A stretch of 64,000 nt of DNA from Pelagibius sp040217155 (lineage in GTDB: Bacteria; Pseudomonadota; Alphaproteobacteria; Kiloniellales; Kiloniellaceae), in NCBI GenBank assembly GCA_040217155.1, contig JAVJNS010000002.1:124001-188000 (forward strand). Direction: 5' to 3'. Both the position numbers and the translations under genes were made by a program. The first letter of the stretch is position 1. Each line of letters opens with the position of its first letter. The notes below the pieces were generated by a model, which ran no database searches, was not told where the DNA came from, and saw only the letters and a program-made list of their open reading frames with translations. Shown in pieces: positions 43,275-50,903 of this stretch.

Positions 43275-44555
43275 TCAGTAGAAGCCAACGAGCCAGAGAG
43301 AGATTTCCGGCAGGTAGGTGATCAAGAGCAGCGCGGCCACCTGGACCAGGAAGAAGCCCAGAACGCCTCTGCAGACATCCCAGATTTCGGCGCCCAGGAC
43401 CGACTGCGCGACGAAGATGTTCAGCCCGAACGGCGGCGTGAACATGCCGATGCTCAGGTTGACGGTCATGACGACGCCGAAGTGGATCGGATCGATGCCG
43501 AGGTTCTGAACGATCGGGATCAGGATCGGCGTCAGGACGAGGATCGCCGAAGTCGGATCGATGAAGCAACCGAGGACCAGAAGGATGAGGTTGATGGCGA
43601 GCAGGAAGACGACCGGCGTCATCTGGGCGTCGGCGACCCAGGCGATCAGCGACTGCGGAATGCCTTGCACGGTCAGCACCCAGGAGAACACCGCCGCGCT
43701 GGCGACGATGACCAGGATCTGTCCGCTGAGAAAGGCCGCCTCCGAAGCGGCCTCCAGGATCTGCTGCCAGGTCATGCTGCGGTAGGCGTAGCGAATGAGG
43801 ACGATCGCGTAGAAACAGGCGACGCCCCCGGCCTCGGTCGGGGAGAACAGGCCGAGATAGATCCCGGAAAGCACGATCACCGGCAGGCATAGCGCGCCGA
43901 GCGCCTGCCACGTCGCCCGCAGGAAGCCGTCGGCGGCGGCGCCGTTCGACTTTGCCGCAGCGGGCCCGGCACCGCGCCGCACCAGGAACAGGACATAGAG
44001 GGCCATCATCGCGGAGATCAGCAGGCCGGGGAACAGGCCGGCCATGAACAGCTTGGGGATCGACTGCTCGGCGCTGGCCCCGTAGAGGATCATCGCGATG
44101 CTGGGCGGGATGACTATGGCCACCGAGCCGCTCGAGACGATCAGGCCGAGCGCCGAGGAACGCGCGTAGCCGGCCTTCAAGAGATCCGGGTAGAGCGCCT
44201 TGCCGGTCGCCGCGACCGTCGCGGGGCTCGAACCCGAGACGGCGCCCATGAGGGTCGCCGTGCCGATGGTGGTCAGGCCCAGGCCGCCGGCGAAACGGCC
44301 CGAGAAGCTCGACACCCAGAGCACCAGCCGATCCGAGACGCCGCCGCGGCTCATGAGTTCGCCGGCGAAGATGAAGAAAGGAACCGCCAGAAGGGCGTAG
44401 TTCTCGACCCCGCCGTAGAGGATCTGGTGCAATACCAGGGGCGGCGTGTTCATGGTGAAGGCGAGCGTGGCGGCGCCGGCGGCGAGCAGGACGATGTAGA
44501 CCGGGAACCCCAGGACGAAGAGCGCGAGCGGCAGGAGGGCGAGGGTCCAGATCAC
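43275..44555 (-). CDS. TRAP transporter large permease (DctM type)
   Basis: 426-aa membrane protein with about 12 TM segments and TRAP-DctM landmarks: VPFFIFAGELMSRGG near residue 60, GAVSGSSPATVAATG near residue 103 and SSGSVAIVIPPSIAMILYG near residue 140. The GTG start overlaps the dctQ stop (GTGA). Uses the Na+ or H+ gradient to move the ligand of the neighbouring binding protein. Confidence 0.93.
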   Translation of the reverse strand: MIWTLALLPLALFVLGFPVYIVLLAAGAATLAFTMNTPPLVLHQILYGGVENYALLAVPFFIFAGELMSRGGVSDRLVLWVSSFSGRFAGGLGLTTIGTATLMGAVSGSSPATVAATGKALYPDLLKAGYARSSALGLIVSSGSVAIVIPPSIAMILYGASAEQSIPKLFMAGLFPGLLISAMMALYVLFLVRRGAGPAAAKSNGAAADGFLRATWQALGALCLPVIVLSGIYLGLFSPTEAGGVACFYAIVLIRYAYRSMTWQQILEAASEAAFLSGQILVIVASAAVFSWVLTVQGIPQSLIAWVADAQMTPVVFLLAINLILLVLGCFIDPTSAILVLTPILIPIVQNLGIDPIHFGVVMTVNLSIGMFTPPFGLNIFVAQSVLGAEIWDVCRGVLGFFLVQVAALLLITYLPEISLWLVGFY

Positions 44556-45070
44556 GGCATCCCGCGCTTTCCGTCCGCAGCGCCGCGGCCGCTTCGCTGC
44601 GAGAGGGCACGGGCGGCCAGGATCAGCGACAACAATGCCGTCGAGACGAAGCTCACCAGCAGCGCGCTGTGCGGCAGTGTCATGGGCAGCTCAAGCGCCA
44701 TGCTCTTCTGACCGACCTTGGCGAGCTTCTGCAGCACGGCCCAGGACTGCAGGGCGACGTAGCCGGTCAGCAAGGCGACGAAGAGGTGCCGCAGAACGCG
44801 CAGGCCCTTGTCGGTGGACTCGGACAGCCACCCCTTGGGCAGATTGAAGCCCAGGTGACGGTCGGTGGCGCTGGCCAGAAGCGCGCCCAGGAAAACCAGC
44901 CAGACCATGCTGAACATCAGGATCTCGTCGGCGCCGGGGATGGCCTGGCCGAAGAGATAGCGCCCGGCCGCGTTGAGCAGGTTGAGGCCGACCATCACCA
45001 CGAGCAGCACACCCAGGAACAGCCTGAGGAGGCGATCCGCCGCGGAGACGAGCCGGGACAGCCTGGTCAC
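44552..45070 (-). CDS. TRAP transporter small permease (DctQ type)
   Basis: 172-aa protein with four TM segments and the DctQ pattern NAAGRYLFGQAIPGADEILMFSMVWLVFLGALLASATDRHL. The GTG start at 45070 overlaps the preceding dehydrogenase stop, and the stop overlaps dctM, so the set is translated as one unit. Confidence 0.92.
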   Translation of the reverse strand: MTRLSRLVSAADRLLRLFLGVLLVVMVGLNLLNAAGRYLFGQAIPGADEILMFSMVWLVFLGALLASATDRHLGFNLPKGWLSESTDKGLRVLRHLFVALLTGYVALQSWAVLQKLAKVGQKSMALELPMTLPHSALLVSFVSTALLSLILAARALSQRSGRGAADGKRGMP

Positions 45071-45996
45071 GATCGGTCACTCTGCTCCAGGGCCCGGCGA
45101 ACGGCGACGAAGCGCCGCGTGCGCTCTGCCTGCAGCTCGGCAAGGTTCTGGTCGCGATAGGAGAACAGGCCCTCGCCTGACTTGATGCCAAGTTTGCCTT
45201 CGCCGGTACGCGCCGCGATCATCGCGCTGACGTCCTTGCGGTCGCTGAGCTGGGCATTGAGGTAGCCGGCGACGGCCTGGTAGATGTCGAGACCCGCCAT
45301 ATCGAGCAGCCGCATCGGGCCGACGATCGAGAGCTTGTAGCCGATGCCCCAGGAGACACAGGTATCCAGCGCCTCGGGATCGATGACTCCTTCTTCGACC
45401 AGATCGATCGCCTCGCGCATGATGGCGTAGAGCACCCGGTTCTCAACGAAGCCGGGGACGTCCTTCTTGATCTGTACCGGGTGGAGCCCCAGGCCGCGGA
45501 TCAGGTCGACCAGCGCCTGGCAGGTTGCCGGGTCGGTCCCGGCGCCCGCGATCACCTCGATCATCGGGATGATGTGCGGCGGGTTGGACCAGTGCATGCC
45601 GGCGACGCGGCCGGGATGGGAGATGCCGTCCTGCAGCTTGGTGATCGGAATGCCTGAAGTGTCCGAAGCGATGATGCTGTCGGATTCAGCCAGCTTGTCG
45701 ATCTCCGCGAGCACGCTTTTCTTGAGGTCGAGGTTTTCCGGGACATTCTCGATGACGAGGCCGCAGCCGGCGACCGCTTCGGCGAGGGAGCCCGCGAAGG
45801 TGACGGCGGTCGCGTCTCCCCTGGCGGGTGTTCCCAGAGACTCCAAGACCCCGGCGATCGCCGGCAGCGCGGCCCTGGCTTTCTCGACGGCCTGTGGATC
45901 GATGTCGAAGGCGCGCACCTCCAGGCCGCCCCGCGCCAGGGTCGCGGCGATGCCCGCGCCCATGGTGCCCAGCCCGATGACTGCTGCGGATTTCAT
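45067..45996 (-). CDS. 5-formyl-3-hydroxy-2-methylpyridine-4-carboxylate 5-dehydrogenase
   Basis: 309-aa NAD-dependent enzyme with the fold of 3-hydroxyacyl-CoA dehydrogenase. Rossmann motif GLGTMGAG lies at residue 8. The segment MHWSNPPHIIPMIEVIAG (His135, Glu147 as likely catalytic pair), VKKDVPGFVENRVLYA-type and DTCVSWGIGYKLSIVGPM regions match the M. loti enzyme of vitamin B6 degradation as I remember it, better than fatty-acid dehydrogenases. It oxidises the 5-formyl group to give 3-hydroxy-2-methylpyridine-4,5-dicarboxylate. It lies between the GST and TRAP genes, with GGGGGAAG before the ATG. Confidence 0.87.
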   Translation of the reverse strand: MKSAAVIGLGTMGAGIAATLARGGLEVRAFDIDPQAVEKARAALPAIAGVLESLGTPARGDATAVTFAGSLAEAVAGCGLVIENVPENLDLKKSVLAEIDKLAESDSIIASDTSGIPITKLQDGISHPGRVAGMHWSNPPHIIPMIEVIAGAGTDPATCQALVDLIRGLGLHPVQIKKDVPGFVENRVLYAIMREAIDLVEEGVIDPEALDTCVSWGIGYKLSIVGPMRLLDMAGLDIYQAVAGYLNAQLSDRKDVSAMIAARTGEGKLGIKSGEGLFSYRDQNLAELQAERTRRFVAVRRALEQSDRS

Positions 45997-46054
45997 AGGT
46001 CTTCCCCCTCAGTGAGCGCGGGAGGCCGCTGGGCGCTCTCCCTCGTATGGTCTC

Positions 46055-46639
46055 TCAGGCAGTGGCCTTCAGGAAGGCCGGCCGGTCCTTCATGCGGGCA
46101 TGCCAGGCGTCGACCGCCGGAAGCCTCGGCCGTTCAACCGGAAAGCCCAGGCAGCGATGGACAATCGGGGCGAGACAGATGTCGGCGACGGAGAAGTCAG
46201 CCCCCGCCACAAAGTCGTTGCCGGAGAGCTGGCCTTCGAGAATCGTCAGCGCCGCGTTCATCTCCGCGAGCAGCTCTTCGGACACCTCGCCACCACCCTT
46301 GGTGGCCTTGAAAATACCGACGTAGGGACCGTTGAGGGTGGCGAGCAGCCAGTCCATCCAGCGCTCAACGTGGCTGCGCGCCGCGGCGTCGGTCGGATAG
46401 AGCGGTGAGCCGGCCTTGGTGGCGATATATCGCAGGATGGTGTTCGATTCCCAGATCGAGAGGTCGCCGTCGACCAGGGTCGGCACCTTCGCCGTGGGGT
46501 TCATCGCCAGATAGGCGGCATCGCCGGTGTTGCCGAACTGACGGCCGTAGTCCTCGCGGGTGTAATCGCTGCCCAGTTCTTCGAGAAGGAACAGGACTTT
46601 CTGGACGTTTCCCGAGGTGCTCCTGCCGAGTACTTTCAT
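46055..46639 (-). CDS. Glutathione S-transferase family protein
   Basis: 194-aa GST with thioredoxin-like N-domain (MKVLGRSTSGNVQKVLFLLEEL; Ser about residue 9 as likely glutathione activator; NPTAKVPTL and WESNTILRYI) and helical C-domain (DFSVADICLAP). Beside a gentisate-dioxygenase-like cupin it may act as a maleylpyruvate-isomerase-like cis-trans isomerase of the ring-cleavage product. General detoxification is the alternative. AGGAGACC precedes the ATG. Confidence 0.85.
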   Translation of the reverse strand: MKVLGRSTSGNVQKVLFLLEELGSDYTREDYGRQFGNTGDAAYLAMNPTAKVPTLVDGDLSIWESNTILRYIATKAGSPLYPTDAAARSHVERWMDWLLATLNGPYVGIFKATKGGGEVSEELLAEMNAALTILEGQLSGNDFVAGADFSVADICLAPIVHRCLGFPVERPRLPAVDAWHARMKDRPAFLKATA

Positions 46640-46681
46640 GTTCGCGGTCTCCTAGAATTGCATTGGGTTTCTGTTGTCCTT

Positions 46682-47086
46682 TCAGCCCTTGAGGGGCTTG
46701 TAGGCAATGGCGTCCATCTCGATCTTGGTATCGATGGCGGCGCGGGCCTCGACGGTGGTCCGGGCAAGGCAGCCGTCGGGGAAGTACTCGGCGAAGACAC
46801 GATTATAGCGCCCGAAGTTGCGCGCATCCTCCAGGTAGACGGTCACCTTCACCAGGTCGCTGAGATCCGCGCCGGCGGCCTGAAGCACCCGGCGGATGGA
46901 CTCGATGGTCCAGCGCGTCTGCTCTTCGATCTGGCCCTCGCACATGTTGCCGTTTTCGTCCTTGGCCACCTGGCCGGAGACGAAAATGAAATCGCCGGCC
47001 CGGACACCGGGGTGGAAGGGCAGGTTGGGGTTTTTCTTCCCGATCGGGTGGATGTCTGAGGCGGCGCCGGCGTGTCCGTCGGTCAT
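46682..47086 (-). CDS. RidA-family enamine/imine hydrolase
   Basis: 134-aa RidA/YjgF protein. It has FHPGVRAGDFIFVSGQVAKDENG near residue 25, TRWTIESIRRVLQAAGADLSDLVKVTVYLED near residue 58, and the anion-binding Arg in ARTTVEARAAID near residue 112. RidA proteins hydrolyse imines or enamines and release ammonia. In this operon it may deaminate the nitrogen-containing product of pyridine ring opening, like 2-aminomuconate deaminase-type relatives in other pathways. Confidence 0.88.
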   Translation of the reverse strand: MTDGHAGAASDIHPIGKKNPNLPFHPGVRAGDFIFVSGQVAKDENGNMCEGQIEEQTRWTIESIRRVLQAAGADLSDLVKVTVYLEDARNFGRYNRVFAEYFPDGCLARTTVEARAAIDTKIEMDAIAYKPLKG

Positions 47087-47103
47087 GGCTGTCTCCCGGT
47101 TGG

Positions 47104-48231
47104 CTAGAAGCAGGTGGTCTCGATGATGTCGACGCCGCGCTGACGGTCGATCAGGTAAATGAGTCCGCGCTCGTCGATGGTGACGTCATTGGACGACGCG
47201 CGATCGAAGCCCTCCGGCGGCGACGACTCGTAGTGGCCCACTTCCTTGGGATTGAAAGGATCGGCGAAGTCGATGAGCCGCAGGCCCTGGGCGAACCACG
47301 CGAAGGGCACGACGGTGGTGCCGGTCAGACGCTCCGACGGCTGGTGACAGCCGGTCATGGGCGGCTGAGGACTGCCGTCGACGTCGACGCCCTCGACCTG
47401 GAAGGTGGAGATCGGCGTGGGATTCCACTCGTCGGTGATGTCGTAGACCCAGGTGAAGGCGGGCGCCGAATCGTACAGCTTCGCCACGTCTTCGTCGGCC
47501 ACGATCATGACGTCCCGGCCTTTCAGCTTCCGCGGCATCTTCAGGCAGGTGTGCGTCGGATGCGGGAAGGCGGAGCTGGTGTTGCGGCCGGAGATGGGCT
47601 GCGGCCGGCTCATATCGCTGATGTCGAGAATGAAGAAGCCATGATGCCAGTAGCTCACGTAGAGCCGGTCGCCGACGCGCATCGGATGATGGCAGCGCGG
47701 TGGCACCCAGTCCTCCCAGGGGTATTCCTCGCCGCCCGCCTCCCACTGGCCGGGGATCCACCAGCGCGACACTTCCTCGGGCTTGGTGGGATCCTTCAGG
47801 TCGAGGATCATGGCGATGTTGCCGACGAAGCCTTCCGCCGTGGGGGAGATATAGGCGTAGCGCCCGTCGAAGTCGTAGCGGTGGACGCCGCGCCCCTGGG
47901 TCCGCCACTTGGTAATCAGTTTGGGCTGTGCCGGATTCTCGACGTCGTAGATGCCGAGGCCGCCGCCGAACTCCGGGTCGCCCTGACCGAGTTGCTCGTG
48001 GTTGACCACCATGAGGCCGTCGGCGACCCGCACCTTGTGGGAGTGCCAGCCTTCCGGCACCTCGATCCGGTGGAGTTCCTTGGGGCCGGCGGGGTCGGAG
48101 ACGTCGTAGACCGTCGTGCCGCTGGGATTGCGCATGTGGCCGACATAGAGAATGCAGCCGTCGACCCAGACCTGACCGCCGCCAGGGCAGTCGATGTGGC
48201 CGACGAGCTTGGTATTTTTTGACTGCGGCAT
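47104..48231 (-). CDS. LVIVD-repeat beta-propeller protein
   Basis: 375-aa protein without signal peptide, built of repeats of the type GxLYVGHM...TTVYDVSDPAGPKEL, LGIYDVENPAQPKLI, FILDISDMSRPQPI and LRLIDFADPFNPKEV, which is the LVIVD pattern of a seven-bladed propeller. It is unusually rich in Trp, His and Pro (WHSHKV, RCHHPMRV, HPTHTC). Function is unknown for this family; some relatives of such propellers bind selenium or act as isomerases. It is the second gene after the cupin, 18 bases before RidA, so a catalytic role in the pathway is possible. Confidence 0.8.
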   Translation of the reverse strand: MPQSKNTKLVGHIDCPGGGQVWVDGCILYVGHMRNPSGTTVYDVSDPAGPKELHRIEVPEGWHSHKVRVADGLMVVNHEQLGQGDPEFGGGLGIYDVENPAQPKLITKWRTQGRGVHRYDFDGRYAYISPTAEGFVGNIAMILDLKDPTKPEEVSRWWIPGQWEAGGEEYPWEDWVPPRCHHPMRVGDRLYVSYWHHGFFILDISDMSRPQPISGRNTSSAFPHPTHTCLKMPRKLKGRDVMIVADEDVAKLYDSAPAFTWVYDITDEWNPTPISTFQVEGVDVDGSPQPPMTGCHQPSERLTGTTVVPFAWFAQGLRLIDFADPFNPKEVGHYESSPPEGFDRASSNDVTIDERGLIYLIDRQRGVDIIETTCF

Positions 48232-48258
48232 GGAACTTCCGGTTTGCTGAGGTGAAGA

Positions 48259-49392
48259 TCAAACGAGCTTGACGACGTCTCCGGCGCTGTCGCGCCCCCA
48301 CTGCTTGAAGAGACCGAAGGCCTTGAGCGCCGGCTCGTCGCTGGCGACGAAGAGGATGATGGGTTGCGCGCTCTCGTTGACATGCTGCGCCCAGCTGCCC
48401 CCGGGGATGGCGAGGGTGTCGTAGAGATCCCAGTCGTAGCGCTTGTCATCGATGATGGAATAGCCGGCCGGTCCCTCGAAGGGCGACACCAGGAGGCTGG
48501 CGGTCTGCTTCAAGGGAAGGGTTTTCTCCCCCGGCCGCAGCATCTGGGCGAAGAAGGTCATGGTATTGAAGACCGGCTGGCCGTTGGTCGGGTCGATGTA
48601 CTCGACCTTCAGAGCCTCGTAGGGATCGCCGTCCCGGTCCCGGTGTTCTTCGAGCATGCCGCGCATCGGCTCCCAGCGATAGACGTACATCGGCGACGCG
48701 GCGCCGGTGCCGCGGGCGTGGGAGACGAAGCGCGGCATGTAGCCGCCGCGCCCATAGATGCGCCTGGAGTAGTCGGGGTCGAAGCGGGCCGACTGCTCCT
48801 TCTTGGCGACCTCCTGAGAGCCGCTCTTTTCCTTGTAGTCGTGCTCGAAGTAGATGGCATTGAGCGTTTCGACCAGCGGCAGGTCGAGCACCGACAGGTT
48901 CACCGCCGGCTCGTCGCCCTTGTTGCCGTGATTGTGCCAGGTGTCATGCGGCGTGAGCACCATATCGCCGGGACCGAAGACGATGTCCTCGCCTTCGACG
49001 CCGGTGAAGTTCTGCGAACCGGTCAGCCCAAAGCGGATGGCGTTGGGCGAGTGGCGGTGCGGCGGCATCACCTCGTTGGGGTCGTTGAGGCGATAGGCCG
49101 TGTACAGGGTGGTGACGGTCGCGCGCCGCGGCGACAGGCCGGGGTTCACGAGGATCAGGGAGCGGCGCTCCGAGTCCGACATGCTGACCAGTTCGGCCGA
49201 GCGCTCGAGAAGCGGCCCCAGCACCTTGTCGTAGCTCCAGACGTAGGGGACCGCCTTCTGGGTCGCCATGAGCTGGCGGACCTCGTCGTGCTCGACGGAG
49301 GAGGTGGTCGCCCAGAAGGGAAAGAGATGGTTGGCATGAACCTCGTCATAGAGTTGCTTCAACGTCTCTTCCAGATTGTTCCCCTTGGTCAC
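48259..49392 (-). CDS. Gentisate/salicylate 1,2-dioxygenase-like cupin (putative pyridine ring-cleavage dioxygenase)
   Basis: 377-aa bicupin of the gentisate 1,2-dioxygenase family. The N-terminal cupin keeps the Fe(II) ligands His112 and His114 (MPPHRHSPNAIRF) and His153 (TPHDTWHNHGN). The C-terminal cupin (about residues 290-365) lacks an obvious second metal triad, as in the family. I chose the GTG at 49392, eight bases behind GGGAGGAAG; an ATG at 49428 is the alternative. Family members cleave between a hydroxyl-bearing carbon and the adjacent carboxyl-bearing carbon. Being first in an operon with vitamin B6 enzymes, it may act on 3-hydroxy-2-methylpyridine-4,5-dicarboxylate. Confidence 0.8.
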   Translation of the reverse strand: MTKGNNLEETLKQLYDEVHANHLFPFWATTSSVEHDEVRQLMATQKAVPYVWSYDKVLGPLLERSAELVSMSDSERRSLILVNPGLSPRRATVTTLYTAYRLNDPNEVMPPHRHSPNAIRFGLTGSQNFTGVEGEDIVFGPGDMVLTPHDTWHNHGNKGDEPAVNLSVLDLPLVETLNAIYFEHDYKEKSGSQEVAKKEQSARFDPDYSRRIYGRGGYMPRFVSHARGTGAASPMYVYRWEPMRGMLEEHRDRDGDPYEALKVEYIDPTNGQPVFNTMTFFAQMLRPGEKTLPLKQTASLLVSPFEGPAGYSIIDDKRYDWDLYDTLAIPGGSWAQHVNESAQPIILFVASDEPALKAFGLFKQWGRDSAGDVVKLV

Positions 49393-49428
49393 CTCGTTCT
49401 TCCTCCCAATCTCCGCACGACCCGGCAT

Positions 49429-49891
49429 TCACCCGGTGCCGCGCCTTCGCGATGGAACCAATCGATAAAAGGTCACACCCTGCGAACCGCAGCGCCGAAA
49501 GCAAGATAGAATGAGAGCCGCCGCGCTGTCAAAAGATTGACTCTGGCCGCTTCGTTGTACCGGCCATGCTTTGTAGAAAATGAAATAGGAAAAACAATAT
49601 AGTAGAGAATATATTGGGATGCGGCTGCGGGGGCTTCCGTTCCGCCCGGCAGGGCTGGCGGGGGCGTCGCGGAACCAATGCGCGTAAATGGTTCAGCACC
49701 GCGGCCTCCCGCCGCCCGCACGTCCGGTCCGGCGGTCGGCTTTATCGGCCTGCAGCGGCGGGGAACAGGATGCGACAGGCGCAGCCGCCGTCTCGAACCA
49801 CGAGGAGCGACGTGTCTCGACGCACGCGGTCAAGCACGGCGCGGGTTTTTCAGCAGCCTGCTGGAATGGTTCAATCTGACCGTGAAGCGCC
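49429..49891. other. Promoter region of the cupin operon
   Basis: About 460 bases without a credible gene, between the ketopantoate-reductase-like stop and the cupin start. It contains the operator at 49671-49696, then (on the transcribed strand) an AT-rich stretch at about 49565-49620 with TATATT elements that could be a -10. A half-site GGAACCAATC lies at 49455. Confidence 0.5.
49671..49696. promoter_or_regulatory. Putative GntR operator upstream of the cupin operon
   Basis: GGAACCAATG-N6-AATGGTTCAG, with both ten-base arms identical to the operator at 28659-28684, 21 kb away. The match of 20 fixed positions and the spacing point to the same regulator, most likely the GntR protein at 30404-31156. 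Confidence 0.75.
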
Positions 49892-50806
49892 TTAGAATCC
49901 CCGTTCCTTGAATTTGACAAGGCGCGTCAAGGTGGCGTTCACCGGCGCTTTCCCGCCGAGCTTCGCCGCCTCGCGCGGAATGGCGCCGTTGATGTAGTCG
50001 ATCTCGCTCGGGCGGCGCGCTTCGAAGTCGAGCAGCAGGGAGGGCTTGGCCCTGGGGATCGCCGCGCCGAAGCTGCGCACGTGGGCCACGGGATCCTCGA
50101 TGGCCACGGCGATGCCGGCGGCGCGGGCGACTGACCAGGCCTCGGTGGCGGCGGCGCGGCTGACCGGGCCGATGTCCGGGTCGTCCATGACCTCGCCGAT
50201 GGTCAGCCCGGTCAGGGTGCAGGGCGCGCTGTAGGCGACGTTGCAGATCAGCTTTTCCCACTGCATCACCGCGATGTCGCGGGCCGGCGCGGCCTGGAAG
50301 CCGGCGTCCCGCCAGACCGCGGCCGCGCGCTCGACCGCTTCGAAGGCGAGCCCGGCGTAGGCGCCCATGCGGATGGTCTTCATGCCGTTGTGGTGGGCGT
50401 GGCCGGGCGCTTTCACCGAGGCGCCGAAGCCGCCGGCGATGCCGACCAGCAGGCGCTCAGGCCCCAGGGCGGCGGCCACCACGTCGGCGCTGCCGAGGCC
50501 GTTCTGGATGGTGACCACGACGGTCTCCCGGCCGATGAGGGGCAGGGCGGAGACGGCCGCCGCTTCAGCGTCGGCCGCCTTGACGGCGATGACCACCATA
50601 TCGGCTGCTTCGTCCGGCGGCGTGGTCGCGGCGGCGAGGCGGACGCGGCGGTCGCCGCTGGCGCCCTCGACCCGCAGGCCCTGGGCGGCGATCGCCCGGA
50701 TGTGTTCCGCCCAGCGGTCGACGACGACCACCTCGTTGCCGGCGTCGGCCAGCAAGGCGGCGTAGACGGACCCCATGGCGCCGCACCCGATAACCACGAT
50801 ACGCAA
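49892..50806 (-). CDS. Ketopantoate reductase-family (PanE/ApbA-like) dehydrogenase
   Basis: 304-aa NADP-dependent 2-oxoacid reductase of the 2-dehydropantoate reductase family. The Rossmann motif GCGAMGSVYAALLADAG lies at residue 8, then VIAVKAADAEAA and TIQNGLGSADVVAAALGPERLLVGI near residue 100; the catalytic Lys is in QWEKLICNVAYSAPCTL near residue 185. I chose the TTG at 50806 since AAGGAG lies eight bases upstream; no ATG is better placed. It could make pantoate or reduce another 2-keto acid from the neighbouring pathway. Confidence 0.82.
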   Translation of the reverse strand: MRIVVIGCGAMGSVYAALLADAGNEVVVVDRWAEHIRAIAAQGLRVEGASGDRRVRLAAATTPPDEAADMVVIAVKAADAEAAAVSALPLIGRETVVVTIQNGLGSADVVAAALGPERLLVGIAGGFGASVKAPGHAHHNGMKTIRMGAYAGLAFEAVERAAAVWRDAGFQAAPARDIAVMQWEKLICNVAYSAPCTLTGLTIGEVMDDPDIGPVSRAAATEAWSVARAAGIAVAIEDPVAHVRSFGAAIPRAKPSLLLDFEARRPSEIDYINGAIPREAAKLGGKAPVNATLTRLVKFKERGF

Positions 50807-50903
50807 TGCTTCGACTCCTTCGTCTCTTCTTCCGCAGCCGCCTTTGTTGCGGGCCGCGGCGATGGCAGGCAGACTGATAATCGTTTCTACATGAGAACCG
50901 TCC

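Noticed and set aside
45067..45996. Reading the NAD enzyme as a 3-hydroxybutyryl-CoA dehydrogenase of the PHA/acetate island
   Set aside because: It is 17 kb from that island, in an operon of B6 genes, and its NPPHIIPMIE region fits the pyridine-carboxylate dehydrogenase.
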